NCBI GenBank assembly: GCA_052390115.1
Contig: JBQTHE010000031.1
Coordinates: 82,048 to 146,047, forward strand
Direction of reading: 5' to 3'
Length of the DNA: 64,000 nt
DNA from: GCA-003244245 sp052390115
GTDB lineage: Bacteria; Actinomycetota; Actinomycetes; Mycobacteriales; Pseudonocardiaceae
Shown: in pieces, positions 1 to 9,379 of the stretch
Layout: each line of letters begins with the position of its first letter
Numbering within the stretch: the first letter of the stretch is position 1
Made by a program: the position numbers and the translations under genes
Notes under the pieces: model-generated
Databases searched by the model: none
Seen by the model: the letters and a program-made list of their open reading frames with translations, nothing else
Told to the model about the DNA's origin: nothing

Positions 1-693
1 CGGCTGCCGGTGTGGAGCACGCGGTCACCACGGCGCGGGTGACGTCGTCGACGTGTACGAAGTCGCGAGTAGGAAGTCCGTTCGCGTGCAAGATGGACGG
101 TCGCCCGGCAGGAGCGTCGGCGAGGAACGTCGCGAGGACGCCGCGGGTGTTGTGCTGGCCGTACACGTTCCCGAGGATCAGGCTGGTGGCGGCCAGTCCG
201 TAACGCCGCGCGAACCACTCGACGTACTCCATCGCGGCGGCCTTGCTCAGTCCGTAGGGCGTGCTCGGCGCGATCGGATCGCCCTCCCCGACGGGCAGTC
301 GTCGTGGCTCGCCGTAGACGGCGCAGCTGCTGGCGAAGACCAGGCGAGCACCGACCCTCGCCGTCGCCTCGGCGACAGTGATCGTGCCGACCACGTTGAT
401 ATCGGCGTCGACGGCCGGCAGGCTCTCGGCGGTTGTGACGTCGACCTGAGCGGCTAGGTGGACCACCACGGTCGGCGAGAAGTCGGACGCGATCTCACCC
501 AGTCGCGTGCCGAGGATGTCGCAGAGAATGCTGGTCGTGGAGGAACGAGCGGGTGGCGCGGCGGGTGGAGGTCGAGCGACAGCACGGTTGCGCCCGTGCG
601 GGCGAGGGCCTCCACGACCCGGGTGCCGATGAACCCGGAGCCGCCGGTCACCAGCACCCGGTGGGCGCGGAGGATCGTTGGGTTGACTCTCAC
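1..693 (-). pseudogene. NAD-dependent epimerase/dehydratase, frameshifted, C-terminus off window
   Basis: Extended short-chain dehydrogenase of the sugar-nucleotide epimerase/dehydratase type. The GTG start at 693 overlaps the stop of the upstream glycosyltransferase by 4 bases. The N-terminus shows the Rossmann motif VTGGSGFIG, and DLHPP follows. Near 525-550 the reading frame shifts by one base. In the new frame the protein continues with HLAAQVDVTTAESLP, the SSCAVYGEP strand and the catalytic STPYGLSK (YxxxK, about 235-255). The window starts before the C-terminus. What is seen is one broken frame with every family motif still intact, so a sequencing error is as likely as a real pseudogene. 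It probably makes or epimerises a nucleotide sugar for the adjacent glycosyltransferases. Confidence 0.75.
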
Positions 694-1805
694 GTGCGGA
701 CCGGGCTGGTGCCGCTCGGCGGGGTGGTGGCGGCGTACACGAGCTGCACTGCCCGCGCCATGTCCTCCATCGTGCGGGTCGAGGCGTCCTTCGTCACCGC
801 GGCGCGGTCGAGCGCAGGCTGGGCTCCGAGGAGGCCGAGCACGGAGTTCGCCAGCGCGTGATGGTCGCCTCGGGGTGTCACCGCGGTGTGGGGCGCGTCC
901 TGCACCATGAGCGGCATGTCGCCGACCGCGGTGACGACGACCGGGACACCGCGGGCGAGGCCCTCCAGAACCACCCTCGGGGTGTTCTCCACGTCGGACG
1001 GGACCACGAGGACGTCGAGCGCTGCGAAGACGGCGTCCATGTCGTGCCGGAGCCCAGCCAGGAGAGTGCGCGGTCCCGCTGCGGATCGTGCACTGGCCGC
1101 CTCGATCTCGTCGCTGAGTGCGCCTCCACCGATCAGCGCAAATCGCGCGGTCTCGTGCCGAGCGCCCACCTCCTCGGCGACGGCGAGGAACAGGTCGGGC
1201 CGCTTCTCCCGCGACAACCGACCGACGAAGCCGACGAGGGGCGCACAGTTCGTGACGCCGAGCTGTGTCCGCACCTGGCGGACGACGTGATCGGGTACCG
1301 GTCGGGGCGCGCGGACACCGTTGGGCACGAGGTGCACCGATCGGTCGGGGGCGATGCGGCGGAGCTGGCGTACCGCGCCCTCGGACACGCCGATCAGGAC
1401 GTCGGCCCGCCGTAAGCAGACGCGGTCGACGGCGTTCAGCACGCGGTGCCGGAAGTCGGGCTCGATGATGCCGTGGCAGGTCATCACGAGCGGTAGTCGT
1501 CGCTTGCCGGGGCGGCGCGCTCGGACGAGCAGGAGCGCGATGAGGTCGGCCTCGTAACCATGGGCGTGGACGATCGTCTGCGTGTCGCGCGATCGTTGCC
1601 ACGGTCGTGACGTGAGGCTGACGCCCTGATCGGCGGCGCGGTGCGCGAAGTCCTGGCCGTGGCCCGGCGCGAAGACGCGCGGCCGGACGAGCGCAAGGGC
1701 GGCCTGAGCGGCAGCGAGTTCGAGGACGTGCAGGTCGGCGCCACCGATGGACCCGTCCGGTTCGGGGCGGATGACGTGCACCACGGCGAAGGATGAGTCG
1801 GTCAC
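690..1805 (-). CDS. Glycosyltransferase family 4
   Basis: A 371-residue GT-B fold glycosyltransferase, expected to move a sugar from a nucleotide donor in the cytoplasm. The N-terminal half shows the GGADLHVLELA loop (about 21-31) typical of GT4 enzymes. The C-terminal half shows VGFVGRLSREKRPD (about 191-204) and the ExxxxxxxE donor-site motif ENTPRVVLE (273-281) followed by ARGVPVVVT. It starts 5 bases after the acetyltransferase stop and overlaps the epimerase start by 4 bases, so it is the fourth gene of a five-gene minus-strand operon. Donor and acceptor cannot be told from sequence. Confidence 0.85.
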   Translation of the reverse strand: MTDSSFAVVHVIRPEPDGSIGGADLHVLELAAAQAALALVRPRVFAPGHGQDFAHRAADQGVSLTSRPWQRSRDTQTIVHAHGYEADLIALLLVRARRPGKRRLPLVMTCHGIIEPDFRHRVLNAVDRVCLRRADVLIGVSEGAVRQLRRIAPDRSVHLVPNGVRAPRPVPDHVVRQVRTQLGVTNCAPLVGFVGRLSREKRPDLFLAVAEEVGARHETARFALIGGGALSDEIEAASARSAAGPRTLLAGLRHDMDAVFAALDVLVVPSDVENTPRVVLEGLARGVPVVVTAVGDMPLMVQDAPHTAVTPRGDHHALANSVLGLLGAQPALDRAAVTKDASTRTMEDMARAVQLVYAATTPPSGTSPVRT

Positions 1806-1810
1806 GACGG

Positions 1811-2977
1811 CTACCAGGTGTCGGGACAGTAGGGAGGGGACCAGCCGGATCGTGCTTGGTCGAGCCGTCGCAGCGCGGAGTTGGCGCCGCGGAGCCGGCC
1901 TGTCATCGCGGCTGCGGTCGCGCTGAGGTGACCGGTGAGGACAGGGCCGAGGATGTCCACCTCCACCTGCAGATCGGCGGGGCCGCTGTCAGGAACGAAG
2001 CGGTGAACAGGGCCGTCTGCGACCATGCGCCAGGTCCCGGTGTTCCACGGCGCCTGGGGGTCGTGCACGTCGACCCCGATCCCGTCACAGCTGCTTTCGT
2101 TCAGGCGGGGGACGGTGACCTTGGCGAGGTCCACCACACGGACCATCTTGTCGGGAACGATCACCGGCTCGACGTCGCGCGGCTCGGCGACGAGCTGCTG
2201 GAGCGGGTCGTCGACGGGGGCGTTCCAGATGATCGTCGAGACGTTGTTGTGCTCGCCGAGCAGGGTGAGCAGACCGGTGTAGGCGTCGGCAGTCAAGGCA
2301 ACCAGTTCGTGCACGACGATCGTCGTCCCGCCCCCGGCGAGTTCGCGTCGGTGGCTGTAGCGCAGCAGACCGGTGGCTTCGTCGTCCTGGTGCCAGACGG
2401 CAGCGTCCGTACGGAGGTCTGTGGGGCTGTCCGTCCAACCCGACCGGGGCCGTAGCGCGCCGAACCGGCGTCGGGCGGCCGCCTGGCGGAGGGTGCCCGC
2501 GGTCTGCTCGCTGGGGCCGAACGAGAGGCGGCCTGTTGCTGCGCTGGTAGCGAGCAACCGGAAAGCTCGCGGTGAGGCGGTGTAGCGGCGGACGGCAGAG
2601 GCGACGTCCCAGCCGTTGCGCCTGTGCCATCGGGTGATCGGTGTCTCCAGGCCCGACAGCGAGCATCCCGCTTCCCGCATCGCGGCCAGGAAGCTCTGCT
2701 GGGCGGTGGCCAATGCGCCCCGTCGGCGTGCCGCTGGATGCGTCGCGCCGGGCCCGGCCAGGCACATGGTCGATTCGGTGTCGTGGTGAGTGATCGCGGT
2801 GACCTGCCACAGCACCACCGAGGCGAGCCGCCCCCCGTCGCGGACGGCGAAGGACCGCTCGGCCGGGGTCTGCCGGACGCGGTCGGCGAAGCCGGGTTGG
2901 TCGGGGAAGGCGTAGGCGAGCAGGTCGGCCGCCGCGTCGCGTTCACCGTCGAGCAGCGGCCCGTGCTCGCCGATCAC
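1811..2977 (-). CDS. Eis-like GNAT N-acetyltransferase
   Basis: About 388 residues. The GTG at 2977 overlaps the aminotransferase stop by 4 bases (GTGA), which decides the start against longer readings. The N-terminal GNAT fold shows an acyl-CoA loop region rich in Arg and Gly (AARRRGALATA) and a block near WHRRNGWDVASAVRRY that matches the usual strand pattern of Eis-type enzymes. A second GNAT-like unit and a C-terminal sterol-carrier-like domain follow in that family, and the length fits. Next to a sugar aminotransferase, the natural guess is N-acetylation of an amino sugar, but this is inference. Family-level call only. Confidence 0.65.
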   Translation of the reverse strand: MIGEHGPLLDGERDAAADLLAYAFPDQPGFADRVRQTPAERSFAVRDGGRLASVVLWQVTAITHHDTESTMCLAGPGATHPAARRRGALATAQQSFLAAMREAGCSLSGLETPITRWHRRNGWDVASAVRRYTASPRAFRLLATSAATGRLSFGPSEQTAGTLRQAAARRRFGALRPRSGWTDSPTDLRTDAAVWHQDDEATGLLRYSHRRELAGGGTTIVVHELVALTADAYTGLLTLLGEHNNVSTIIWNAPVDDPLQQLVAEPRDVEPVIVPDKMVRVVDLAKVTVPRLNESSCDGIGVDVHDPQAPWNTGTWRMVADGPVHRFVPDSGPADLQVEVDILGPVLTGHLSATAAAMTGRLRGANSALRRLDQARSGWSPPYCPDTW

Positions 2978-4209
2978 CGGTCCAGCTCGCGCACGCAGCG
3001 TCGCACTGTGTCGATCATGAAGTCGAGCTGCTGGTCGGTGAGCTGCGGATAGATCGGCAGGTTCAGCTGCTCGGTGAACCAGATCCGCTCGGCGACCGGG
3101 CACTCGCCGAGTCGGTGGCCGCGTGCGCGCCATTCGGGCAACAGGTGGACGGGGAAGTAGCGCAGCTGGATCTGGACCCCGGCCGCGTCGATCCGGCGCG
3201 CGAGGTCGTCGCGGTCGATGCCGGAGTCGGGTCGCACGAAGCAGGTGTACAGATGGTAGGCCGACTCGCCGTGCGGGTCGCGCCGCTGGATACGCAGGGG
3301 TCCGAGGTCGCCGAGAGCGGCGTCGAGAGTCTGGGCGATGTGGCGGCGCCGGGCCACGAGTGCGTCGAGCCTGCGCATCTGCACCCGCCCGACAGCGGCG
3401 GCGGGTTCGGCCAGGGTGGAGTTGGTGCCGGGGTGCCGCAGGGCGGTGCAGTCATGGGTGAAGGCGTTCTTGGCGTGCCGGTCGAGCCCGTCGGCGGGAT
3501 CGTCGTGCGCACCCAGACGACAGTCGGGGCGAGGTTCGAAGTCGGCGTCCGGTTCGATCGCGATGATCCGGCGCAGCGTGGCCCCGAACCCGTCGTGCGA
3601 TGTGGTGATCATGCCGCCTTCGCCGAGCGTCGAGATGTTCTTGTAGGACTGGAAGCTGAAGCAGGCCAGGTCTCCGAAGGCTCCGATGGGCCGCCCGCGG
3701 TGCGTGCCGCCCAGGGCGTGCGCACAGTCCTCGACAACGACCGCCCCGGACTGCCGGGCGAGCGTGGTGATGGCGGACATGTCGGCGCTGACCCCGCCGT
3801 GGTGCACGAGGAACACTGCCCGCGTGCGGGGCGTGACGAGGTCGGCGACGGCGGCCGGGGCGATGTTCAGCGTGTCGGGGTCGACGTCGCAGAAGCGGAT
3901 CCGGACGTCGGTGCCGAGCAGCGGGGTGAGCGTGGCCTGGTAGGTCTGCGTCGCGGCGATCACTTCGTCGCCCGGCCGGAGCCGGGCGAGGTAGGTCGCC
4001 AGCTCCAGCCCCACGGTGCAGTTGGTCAGCGACACCGCGTGCGGCACGCCGAGGTGCTCGGCGAACTCCTGCTCGAAGGCGGCCCGCTCGGGTCCGCAGG
4101 ACAGCGTGTCGCCCGACAGCAGCACCGCGCGGACGGCGTCGACCTCCGCCTCGCCCAGCAGGCTGCCGACGGGTCGGTAGGGCACCCGGTAGGGGGCGGT
4201 GGTGGTCAT
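2974..4209 (-). CDS. DegT/DnrJ/EryC1/StrS aminotransferase
   Basis: A 411-residue PLP-dependent aminotransferase of the family that converts keto-sugars on nucleotide carriers into amino sugars. The ATG at 4209 overlaps the stop of the upstream glycosyltransferase (ATGA). Visible marks are SGDTLSCGPE near the N-terminus, VVVEDCAHALGGTHRGRPIG (about 157-176) with the Asp that holds the pyridine nitrogen, and FSFQSYKNISTLGEGG (about 184-199) with the Schiff-base Lys near 190. It sits between a glycosyltransferase and an acetyltransferase, so amino-sugar synthesis for a glycan or glycosylated metabolite is the likely role. Confidence 0.88.
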   Translation of the reverse strand: MTTTAPYRVPYRPVGSLLGEAEVDAVRAVLLSGDTLSCGPERAAFEQEFAEHLGVPHAVSLTNCTVGLELATYLARLRPGDEVIAATQTYQATLTPLLGTDVRIRFCDVDPDTLNIAPAAVADLVTPRTRAVFLVHHGGVSADMSAITTLARQSGAVVVEDCAHALGGTHRGRPIGAFGDLACFSFQSYKNISTLGEGGMITTSHDGFGATLRRIIAIEPDADFEPRPDCRLGAHDDPADGLDRHAKNAFTHDCTALRHPGTNSTLAEPAAAVGRVQMRRLDALVARRRHIAQTLDAALGDLGPLRIQRRDPHGESAYHLYTCFVRPDSGIDRDDLARRIDAAGVQIQLRYFPVHLLPEWRARGHRLGECPVAERIWFTEQLNLPIYPQLTDQQLDFMIDTVRRCVRELDR

Positions 4210-5444
4210 CGCATGCTCCGGCCGTTCGCGGACAACTGGTGCCACAGGGAGGAGAGTCGTCGGTAGCTGTCGCTCCACTGCGGAACCTGGCAGGGGGCGG
4301 CCGCGAGCTGGGCTCGGAGGTCCGCGCGAGTCCCCGGGTCCGACAGGCGCACCACCTGTTCGACAAACCGCTGCGCGGTGTCACCGACCGCGAGGGATCG
4401 CCGCAGAGCGGCGGGGACGCCCTGCGCGCCGATGCTGGTGGTGACGATGGCGCATCCGCGGCGGATGGCCTCGATCATCTTGACCTTGATGCCACCGCCC
4501 ACCCGCAGGGGACACAGGACGATGTCGGCTGCGTCGAGCAGCGGTGCCACGTCTGCGTACGGCCCGGTGGCGATGACCCCGGGGCGGTCGGTGAGAGCGT
4601 GGGTCGTGGCGTCGAAGTTGGCGCCCGCGACCTCCAGTTCGATGCCGGGCACGGCGCGTCGAACCGTGGGCAGTACCTCGTCGAGCAGCCACCGCAGCGC
4701 GTCGCGATTCGGCTCGTAGCGATGGTTGGCGAAGAACAGCAGCCGAGTTGCGTCCGACCGTCGCAGGTTCCGATCGGGATCAACGCGGCGTGCGGGCACG
4801 TGGTCCCAGCCGTTGGGTACCACGACGGGCCGCAGGTCGGGCCGACGCTCGCGCACTGTGGCCGCGTCCTCGGCGGTCAGCGTGACCAGGCGCGCCGCCG
4901 CGCTCCAGGCCCGCTCCTCGCGCTGCCGCGCCCGGCGGACGTCCATGGCCGTCGGCCCGTCGGGCGTCACCGACCGGCGCTGCGCGAGGAGATCGGACTC
5001 CACGTTGTGCTCGACGAGCACGGCGCGGTCCAGCAGCGCGTCGGGAAGCAGGTCGAGCAGGTAGGAGCCCTCGACGTGCACGGCGTCGACACCACGGGTC
5101 GCCAGTTGCCCGATGGCTCCACGGGCGGGCACCGACTCCCGCTGCGGGACGCCGGACGTGTCACCCTCGTGCGGGAAGACCTGCATCATGAGCCCGTCGA
5201 GCATCGGCGCCGACGTCAGATCGCGGGCGATCACGTCCGCCTCGGCGACAACGACTGCGTCGACATCCCACTCCGCCACCGCAGCGCGGAGCAGCTGCGC
5301 ATCCCGGACGCGCCCGCCGGTGACGGCAGGCCATGCCAGGTCATGGCCCACGAAGAGAAGACGGGGCCGAGAAGGCGGGATGATCGACCCGGTGAACGAC
5401 CCGTGCGACCGCAAACCCCTGTCCCCCCGGTTCTCCGCCGCCAC
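4206..5444 (-). CDS. Glycosyltransferase family 4 (Glyco_trans_1_4 type)
   Basis: About 412 residues from the GTG at 5444. A longer reading to 5489 would run into the divergent gene that starts at 5472, so I prefer the shorter form. The N-terminus has RLLFVGHDLAWPAVTGGRVR, the usual first strand and glycine loop of GT4 proteins. The C-terminal half has LLFFANHRYEPNRDALRWL and CPLRVGGGIKVKMIEAI, the donor-binding region. It heads the minus-strand operon ending in the epimerase fragment. Donor and acceptor are unknown. Confidence 0.8.
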   Translation of the reverse strand: MAAENRGDRGLRSHGSFTGSIIPPSRPRLLFVGHDLAWPAVTGGRVRDAQLLRAAVAEWDVDAVVVAEADVIARDLTSAPMLDGLMMQVFPHEGDTSGVPQRESVPARGAIGQLATRGVDAVHVEGSYLLDLLPDALLDRAVLVEHNVESDLLAQRRSVTPDGPTAMDVRRARQREERAWSAAARLVTLTAEDAATVRERRPDLRPVVVPNGWDHVPARRVDPDRNLRRSDATRLLFFANHRYEPNRDALRWLLDEVLPTVRRAVPGIELEVAGANFDATTHALTDRPGVIATGPYADVAPLLDAADIVLCPLRVGGGIKVKMIEAIRRGCAIVTTSIGAQGVPAALRRSLAVGDTAQRFVEQVVRLSDPGTRADLRAQLAAAPCQVPQWSDSYRRLSSLWHQLSANGRSMR

Positions 5445-5471
5445 CCCATCGAGTGACGAGGGCGATGCCCC

Positions 5472-6443
5472 ATGACTCAAGCACATCACGACGGGTCGAT
5501 CAATGCTCGCGTTCGGTGGGCGACGGGGGAGGACGCCGAGCGGCAGGTCGCACGTGGCGGCACGGCGGACGGGGTGTTCGTGTCGGCAGCGTGGGTATGG
5601 TCGGCGTGGCGGAACCTCGCCGAACTCGGTTGTCCGCTCCTGCTCATCGTCGACCTCGGACCGGACATGTGGTGGCTCCCCCTGGCTGAGCGCCGAGGAG
5701 AACTACGCCTTGCCGGATCGCCTCTGGGCGACCGCCACGACCTGGCCGGGCCGGGTGGACCGGGGCGGGCAGGCGCGGCGGCGGCCATGCTGCACGCCCT
5801 CACGGAGCGCACGGGCGGGGTCGAGCTGCACGCGCTCGCATCGGCCGGCGCCCTTGCCGACGCGCTGCGCGGGCACGGCGGGTGGGCCGTCGAGCCCGAA
5901 TCCTCGCCGCTGATCCCGACCACAGCGGCTCCGTCGCCGGGTGCACGGCGACGGATGCGGCGCCTCGAACGGCTCGGCCCGACCCGGGTCGAGATCCAGG
6001 GGTATCCGCGTCTCGATGAGGACGGCGTACGCGCCTTCGCCGATGCTCGCCGTGAGGTGTGGCGCGCGCACGGTCGCGGGTCCCCGACGGTCGAACTGCT
6101 GCCCGGCTTCGGCGCCTTCCTCCGCGACTCCGTCACAGGCCTCGCCCGCGCGGAGTTCGCGAGGTTGTGGCAGTTGCACGTCGGCGAGGTCGTCGTGGCA
6201 CAGGACCTGCACCTCGGCCCGCCGGCGGCGCCCCTGCTCTACATGCGCGCCTACGACCCGGCCTGGGCCGCGCTCAGCCCGGGCCGGGTCCTGCTGGAAC
6301 AGACCCTGCACCTCCTGCACCGGCAGGATGTGGCGGTGCTGGACTCCGGTCGGGGCGACGAGCCCTACAAGCTGGCACTCGGCGGCGATACATCGACCGT
6401 GTCCAACGCAGCGCTCCGCCGCTCGCTCCAGATCCGACGGTGA
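5472..6443 (+). CDS. CelD/BcsL-type GNAT acyltransferase
   Basis: A 323-residue protein of the BioF2-like GNAT group often annotated CelD/BcsL and found in polysaccharide clusters. The best marker is the C-terminal DSGRGDEPYKLALGG (about 296-310), the family signature at the end of the second GNAT fold. An ARRRMRRLERLGPTR helix leads into it. The start overlaps or abuts the divergent glycosyltransferase promoter, and the 3' end overlaps the convergent GT2 gene by about 79 bases. The acyl group and target are not known; transfer to a sugar amine or hydroxyl in the local pathway is a reasonable guess. Confidence 0.65.
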   Translation: MTQAHHDGSINARVRWATGEDAERQVARGGTADGVFVSAAWVWSAWRNLAELGCPLLLIVDLGPDMWWLPLAERRGELRLAGSPLGDRHDLAGPGGPGRAGAAAAMLHALTERTGGVELHALASAGALADALRGHGGWAVEPESSPLIPTTAAPSPGARRRMRRLERLGPTRVEIQGYPRLDEDGVRAFADARREVWRAHGRGSPTVELLPGFGAFLRDSVTGLARAEFARLWQLHVGEVVVAQDLHLGPPAAPLLYMRAYDPAWAALSPGRVLLEQTLHLLHRQDVAVLDSGRGDEPYKLALGGDTSTVSNAALRRSLQIRR

Positions 6444-7318
6444 GCGCGGACCAGTCCGCGCGCGTAGCCGACCAGGGGCCGACCTCGACCGGTGCGAACG
6501 AAGCGTGCGACCAACAGGACGAGCTGGCCGAGGTTGGCGTACGCCCAGGCCGTGGCACCCACCGCGCCGCGCGCCCGGTGCCGCCAGCGGTAGTACGCCA
6601 GCGTCTCGCCGAACCGGAGGCCCTGGGTGTACTCGTCCGGCGGCATCGTCGAGGGCACCACCATCGCCCGCGACCGCGCGTCCGGGACCTGGAACAGGTG
6701 ACCGTGCCTGCCCATGCGGGCGGCCGCGTCCAGGTCGCCGCCGGACACGTGCCCGGTGAACGTCTCGTCGAACAGCTCTCCGAGGAACGTGGTGCGTTCG
6801 TAGGCGACGCAACAGCCGTGCAGGAAGCGCGCCGGCACCAGTGGGTCCGGGTCGTAGACCGACAGCACGTGCCCTGACGCGCGCAGTCGGGACGAGCGGG
6901 CGCGGTAGGCGGTACAGCCCAGCCCGAGCAACAGGTAGGCGAGATTGCGCGCGCCGGTGTGCCGTGGATCGTTGTCGATCACTCCAGCCATCCCCGCGAC
7001 CGGTGGCGGGGCTGCCCGCCACGCGGACAACAACCGCTCGGCGAAGTCGTCGGCGAGGACGTTGTCGTCATCGACGAACAGCACGAGATCGCTGCGCACG
7101 GCCCGCGCTCCGGCGTTGCGCTGCCCGTTGCTCGACCGGGGTGCGTGAAGCAGGCGCACCCCGCCTGGCAGGGCCGGTGCAGGTAGTAGTTCGTCCGGCG
7201 CCACGACGATCACCTCGTCCGCGGCGACCGTCTGCCGCAGGCAGGCCTCGACGGCGCCGTTCAAGGTGGGACGGGTCAGTGTGGTGGGGATCACGACGGC
7301 GTAGCTGGGCGTGGTCAC
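6365..7318 (-). CDS. Glycosyltransferase family 2
   Basis: About 317 residues with GTG start at 7318 (VTTPSYAVVIPT), eight codons inside the longest reading. GT-A fold marks are YAVVIPTTLTRP at the N-terminus, NGQRNAGARAV (donor site) and LFVDDDNVLADD (about 80-91), the metal-binding aspartates. HVSGGDLDAAARMGRHGH gives the acceptor-side acidic motif. The C-terminal part carries a weakly hydrophobic stretch (WAYANLGQLVLLVARF) that may lie on the membrane. It converges on and overlaps the CelD/BcsL-type gene. Likely a step in glycan assembly. Confidence 0.8.
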   Translation of the reverse strand: MTTPSYAVVIPTTLTRPTLNGAVEACLRQTVAADEVIVVAPDELLPAPALPGGVRLLHAPRSSNGQRNAGARAVRSDLVLFVDDDNVLADDFAERLLSAWRAAPPPVAGMAGVIDNDPRHTGARNLAYLLLGLGCTAYRARSSRLRASGHVLSVYDPDPLVPARFLHGCCVAYERTTFLGELFDETFTGHVSGGDLDAAARMGRHGHLFQVPDARSRAMVVPSTMPPDEYTQGLRFGETLAYYRWRHRARGAVGATAWAYANLGQLVLLVARFVRTGRGRPLVGYARGLVRAHRRIWSERRSAALDTVDVSPPSASL

Positions 7319-7362
7319 GCCGCGCGATCGTACGGTTCCCACCGTCGCAAGGAAGGCCGTTG

Positions 7363-8279
7363 ATGAGATCTCCGTGGTCCGAGCCGCAGGGCAACCGCAT
7401 CGTGCTGGGAGGGCGGTTCGGCGAGGAACCGGAACGCGACACCCACCGGCGCCTGGACGTGTTCGTCGAGACGGGCGGGCGTCTTGTCGACACGGCGCAC
7501 AGCTACGCCGGGGGCGAGGCCGAGCGAGTGCTGGGCCGGTGGCTGCGCACCCGAGGCCGGGACCGTCTCGTCCTGGTCGACAAGGTCTGCCACCCGCGGG
7601 ACGGCCGCCCTGATGCGCGGCCGGCGACCATCGAAGCCGAGATCAGCGAGTCGCTGCGAAGGCTGCGCGCCGAGCACCTCGACGTCGTCCTGCTGCACCG
7701 CGACGACCCTGTCGTACCGGTCGACGACATCGCCGCCGCACTCGTGGAGGAGGTCGAGCGCGGCCGTGTGAGGTGGATCGGCGTGTCGAACTGGCCCTTC
7801 CACCGCCTGCATCGCCTCCTCGACGTGCTCGACGACTCCGGCGACGTGCCCATCGCCAGCTACCAGCGCAGTCTCGCCGTACCGGCTCGCGAGATCTGGC
7901 CGGGCGCACTCACCATCCCCGACCCGTGGGCCGCCGCCCTGCACCGGAAGGGAGTCCCGCTGCTGGCCTGGGCCGCGCAGGCCCGCGGATGGTTCGCCTT
8001 TCACGACGACCCGAGCAACGGCGCACCGTTCGACACGGCCACAACATCGAGATCCGCCGTGTTGCCGCCGAGATCGCCCGCGCGCACGGCGTCCGGCCGA
8101 CGGTCGTCGCCCTGAGCTGGTTGTTGCGGCAGTCCCTGACGTGGCCGATCGTCGGTCCGCAGACCCTCGCCGAACTCTCCGAGTGCCTCGACGCGACCGG
8201 CCTGTTCCTGGCCGAGGAGGACGTGGCCGCGTTGGACACCGCGCGGCGGCGGGACGAGGTCCAGCGATCACGGCGATGA
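7363..8279 (+). pseudogene. Aldo/keto reductase with one-base frameshift
   Basis: The ATG at 7363 follows the Shine-Dalgarno AAGGAAGG. The first frame gives an aldo/keto reductase barrel with FVETGGRLVDTAHSYAGGEA (substrate Asp and Tyr), VDKVCH (catalytic Lys) and DVVLLHRDD. At about 8040 the frame is lost. In the next frame the enzyme continues with HNIEIRRVAAEIARAHG, then VVALSWLLRQ and the NADPH-site WPIVGPQTLAELSE to a stop at 8279. One extra C in GGCCACAAC would restore the whole enzyme. The last codons overlap the methylase start (ATGA), which suggests a coupled and once intact gene. Sequencing error or a recent mutation are both possible. Confidence 0.75.
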
Positions 8280-9379
8280 GCAGGGCGGAAATCGCCGCCG
8301 CGTACAGTGGCCCGGTGCGCTACTACGTCCAGTTCACCGCCGGGACCGGCACGTTGATGCTCGACGCGCTCGACACCCAACTGCCGGAACTGCGCGTCCG
8401 CTACGCCGACGACAGCGCCATGGTGCTGGAGACCAGCGCCGCGCCGACGAAGGTCGCGGGAGTGCCGTTCCTCAAGAACGCGTTCGCCGTCATCGCCGAG
8501 ACGGGACGGGGCGACCTGGACCGAGGCGTCACGCAGCTCGCCAAGGTCGCCGAGAAGCGACCCTTCCCGAAGCTGCCCGGCCCCGGTGGCCGCTTCCGCA
8601 TCATGGTGCACGTCGACGGCTCTCTTGCCCCGGTGGGCCCGAAGGCCAAGTCCGCGATCGAGCGAACCATCGGCCTGCGCACAGGTAGCCGTGTCGAGCC
8701 CCGCGGCCAGTGCCAGGAGTACTGGGTCGTCGGGCGGCAGGGCATGAAGGAGTACCTCCTCGGCGCCAGGCTGCCGAAGCCGCAGAAGCCGGCCAAGGCC
8801 AAGGGCGCCATCTCCCACGAGCTCTCGGCCATGCTTGTCGCCGCATCCCGGCCGACCCCGCAGGACATCTTCCTCGACCCCTTCGCCGGGACGGGTTCGT
8901 TCCCCCTGGCGCGTTTGGAACTACCGGTCCGGCAGGTTCTCTACTCCGACCTCGACCTCATCCGGCTCCGTCGCGAGCTACCGCGCCAGCTCACCGACGG
9001 CAAGCGCGTCCGGCTGCTCGACGAGGACGGTCGTACGCTGCCCAGCATCGCCGACGGCTCGATCGACGTGATCGTCACCGATCCGCCGTGGGGCGAGCAC
9101 GAGGAGCTGGACCAGCCCTTCCCCGAGTTCGCCCCAGCCATCGGGGCCTCTTTCGCACGCGTGCTGCACCCGGGCCGCGGGCGGTACGTGCTGCTGATCA
9201 ACCGGCGCAACGCCGCGACCATGAGCAAGGGGCTCGCCGAAGCCGGGTTGGCGCCGGACGACGAGCACGAGGTGCTCGTCAACGGCCACCCCGCGACCGT
9301 CCTGACCGGCTGCCGTCCACGGCCGCAGGCCGACTCGCACACGGTGAAGACCGCCGTCGCTACGGACGGCATTCGCTGA
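8276..9379 (+). CDS. Putative RNA methylase-family SAM-dependent methyltransferase
   Basis: About 367 residues with ATG overlapping the preceding stop. The N-terminal half resembles a THUMP-like RNA-binding region with alternating strands. The C-terminal half is a class I methyltransferase: DPFAGTGSFPLARL (about 201-214, SAM site) and TDPPWGEHEEL (about 268-278), the (N/D)PPY-like catalytic motif of amino-methylating enzymes such as the Trm11/UPF0020 group. That points to N2-guanine methylation of tRNA or rRNA, though DNA or other substrates are not excluded. It is coupled to the aldo/keto reductase upstream and to the PIG-L gene downstream. Confidence 0.7.
   Translation: MSRAEIAAAYSGPVRYYVQFTAGTGTLMLDALDTQLPELRVRYADDSAMVLETSAAPTKVAGVPFLKNAFAVIAETGRGDLDRGVTQLAKVAEKRPFPKLPGPGGRFRIMVHVDGSLAPVGPKAKSAIERTIGLRTGSRVEPRGQCQEYWVVGRQGMKEYLLGARLPKPQKPAKAKGAISHELSAMLVAASRPTPQDIFLDPFAGTGSFPLARLELPVRQVLYSDLDLIRLRRELPRQLTDGKRVRLLDEDGRTLPSIADGSIDVIVTDPPWGEHEELDQPFPEFAPAIGASFARVLHPGRGRYVLLINRRNAATMSKGLAEAGLAPDDEHEVLVNGHPATVLTGCRPRPQADSHTVKTAVATDGIR

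Noticed and set aside
454..1602. Long minus-strand frame of 382 codons over the glycosyltransferase
   Set aside because: Arg/Pro-rich shadow of the GT4 gene; only its last part coincides with the true epimerase frame starting at 693.
3115..4266. 383-codon plus-strand frame opposite the aminotransferase
   Set aside because: Gly/Val/Asp-rich antisense shadow; the minus strand has the full DegT motif set including the PLP lysine.
4239..5456. 405-codon plus-strand frame opposite the second GT4
   Set aside because: Antisense shadow without family motifs; opposite strand is a recognisable glycosyltransferase.
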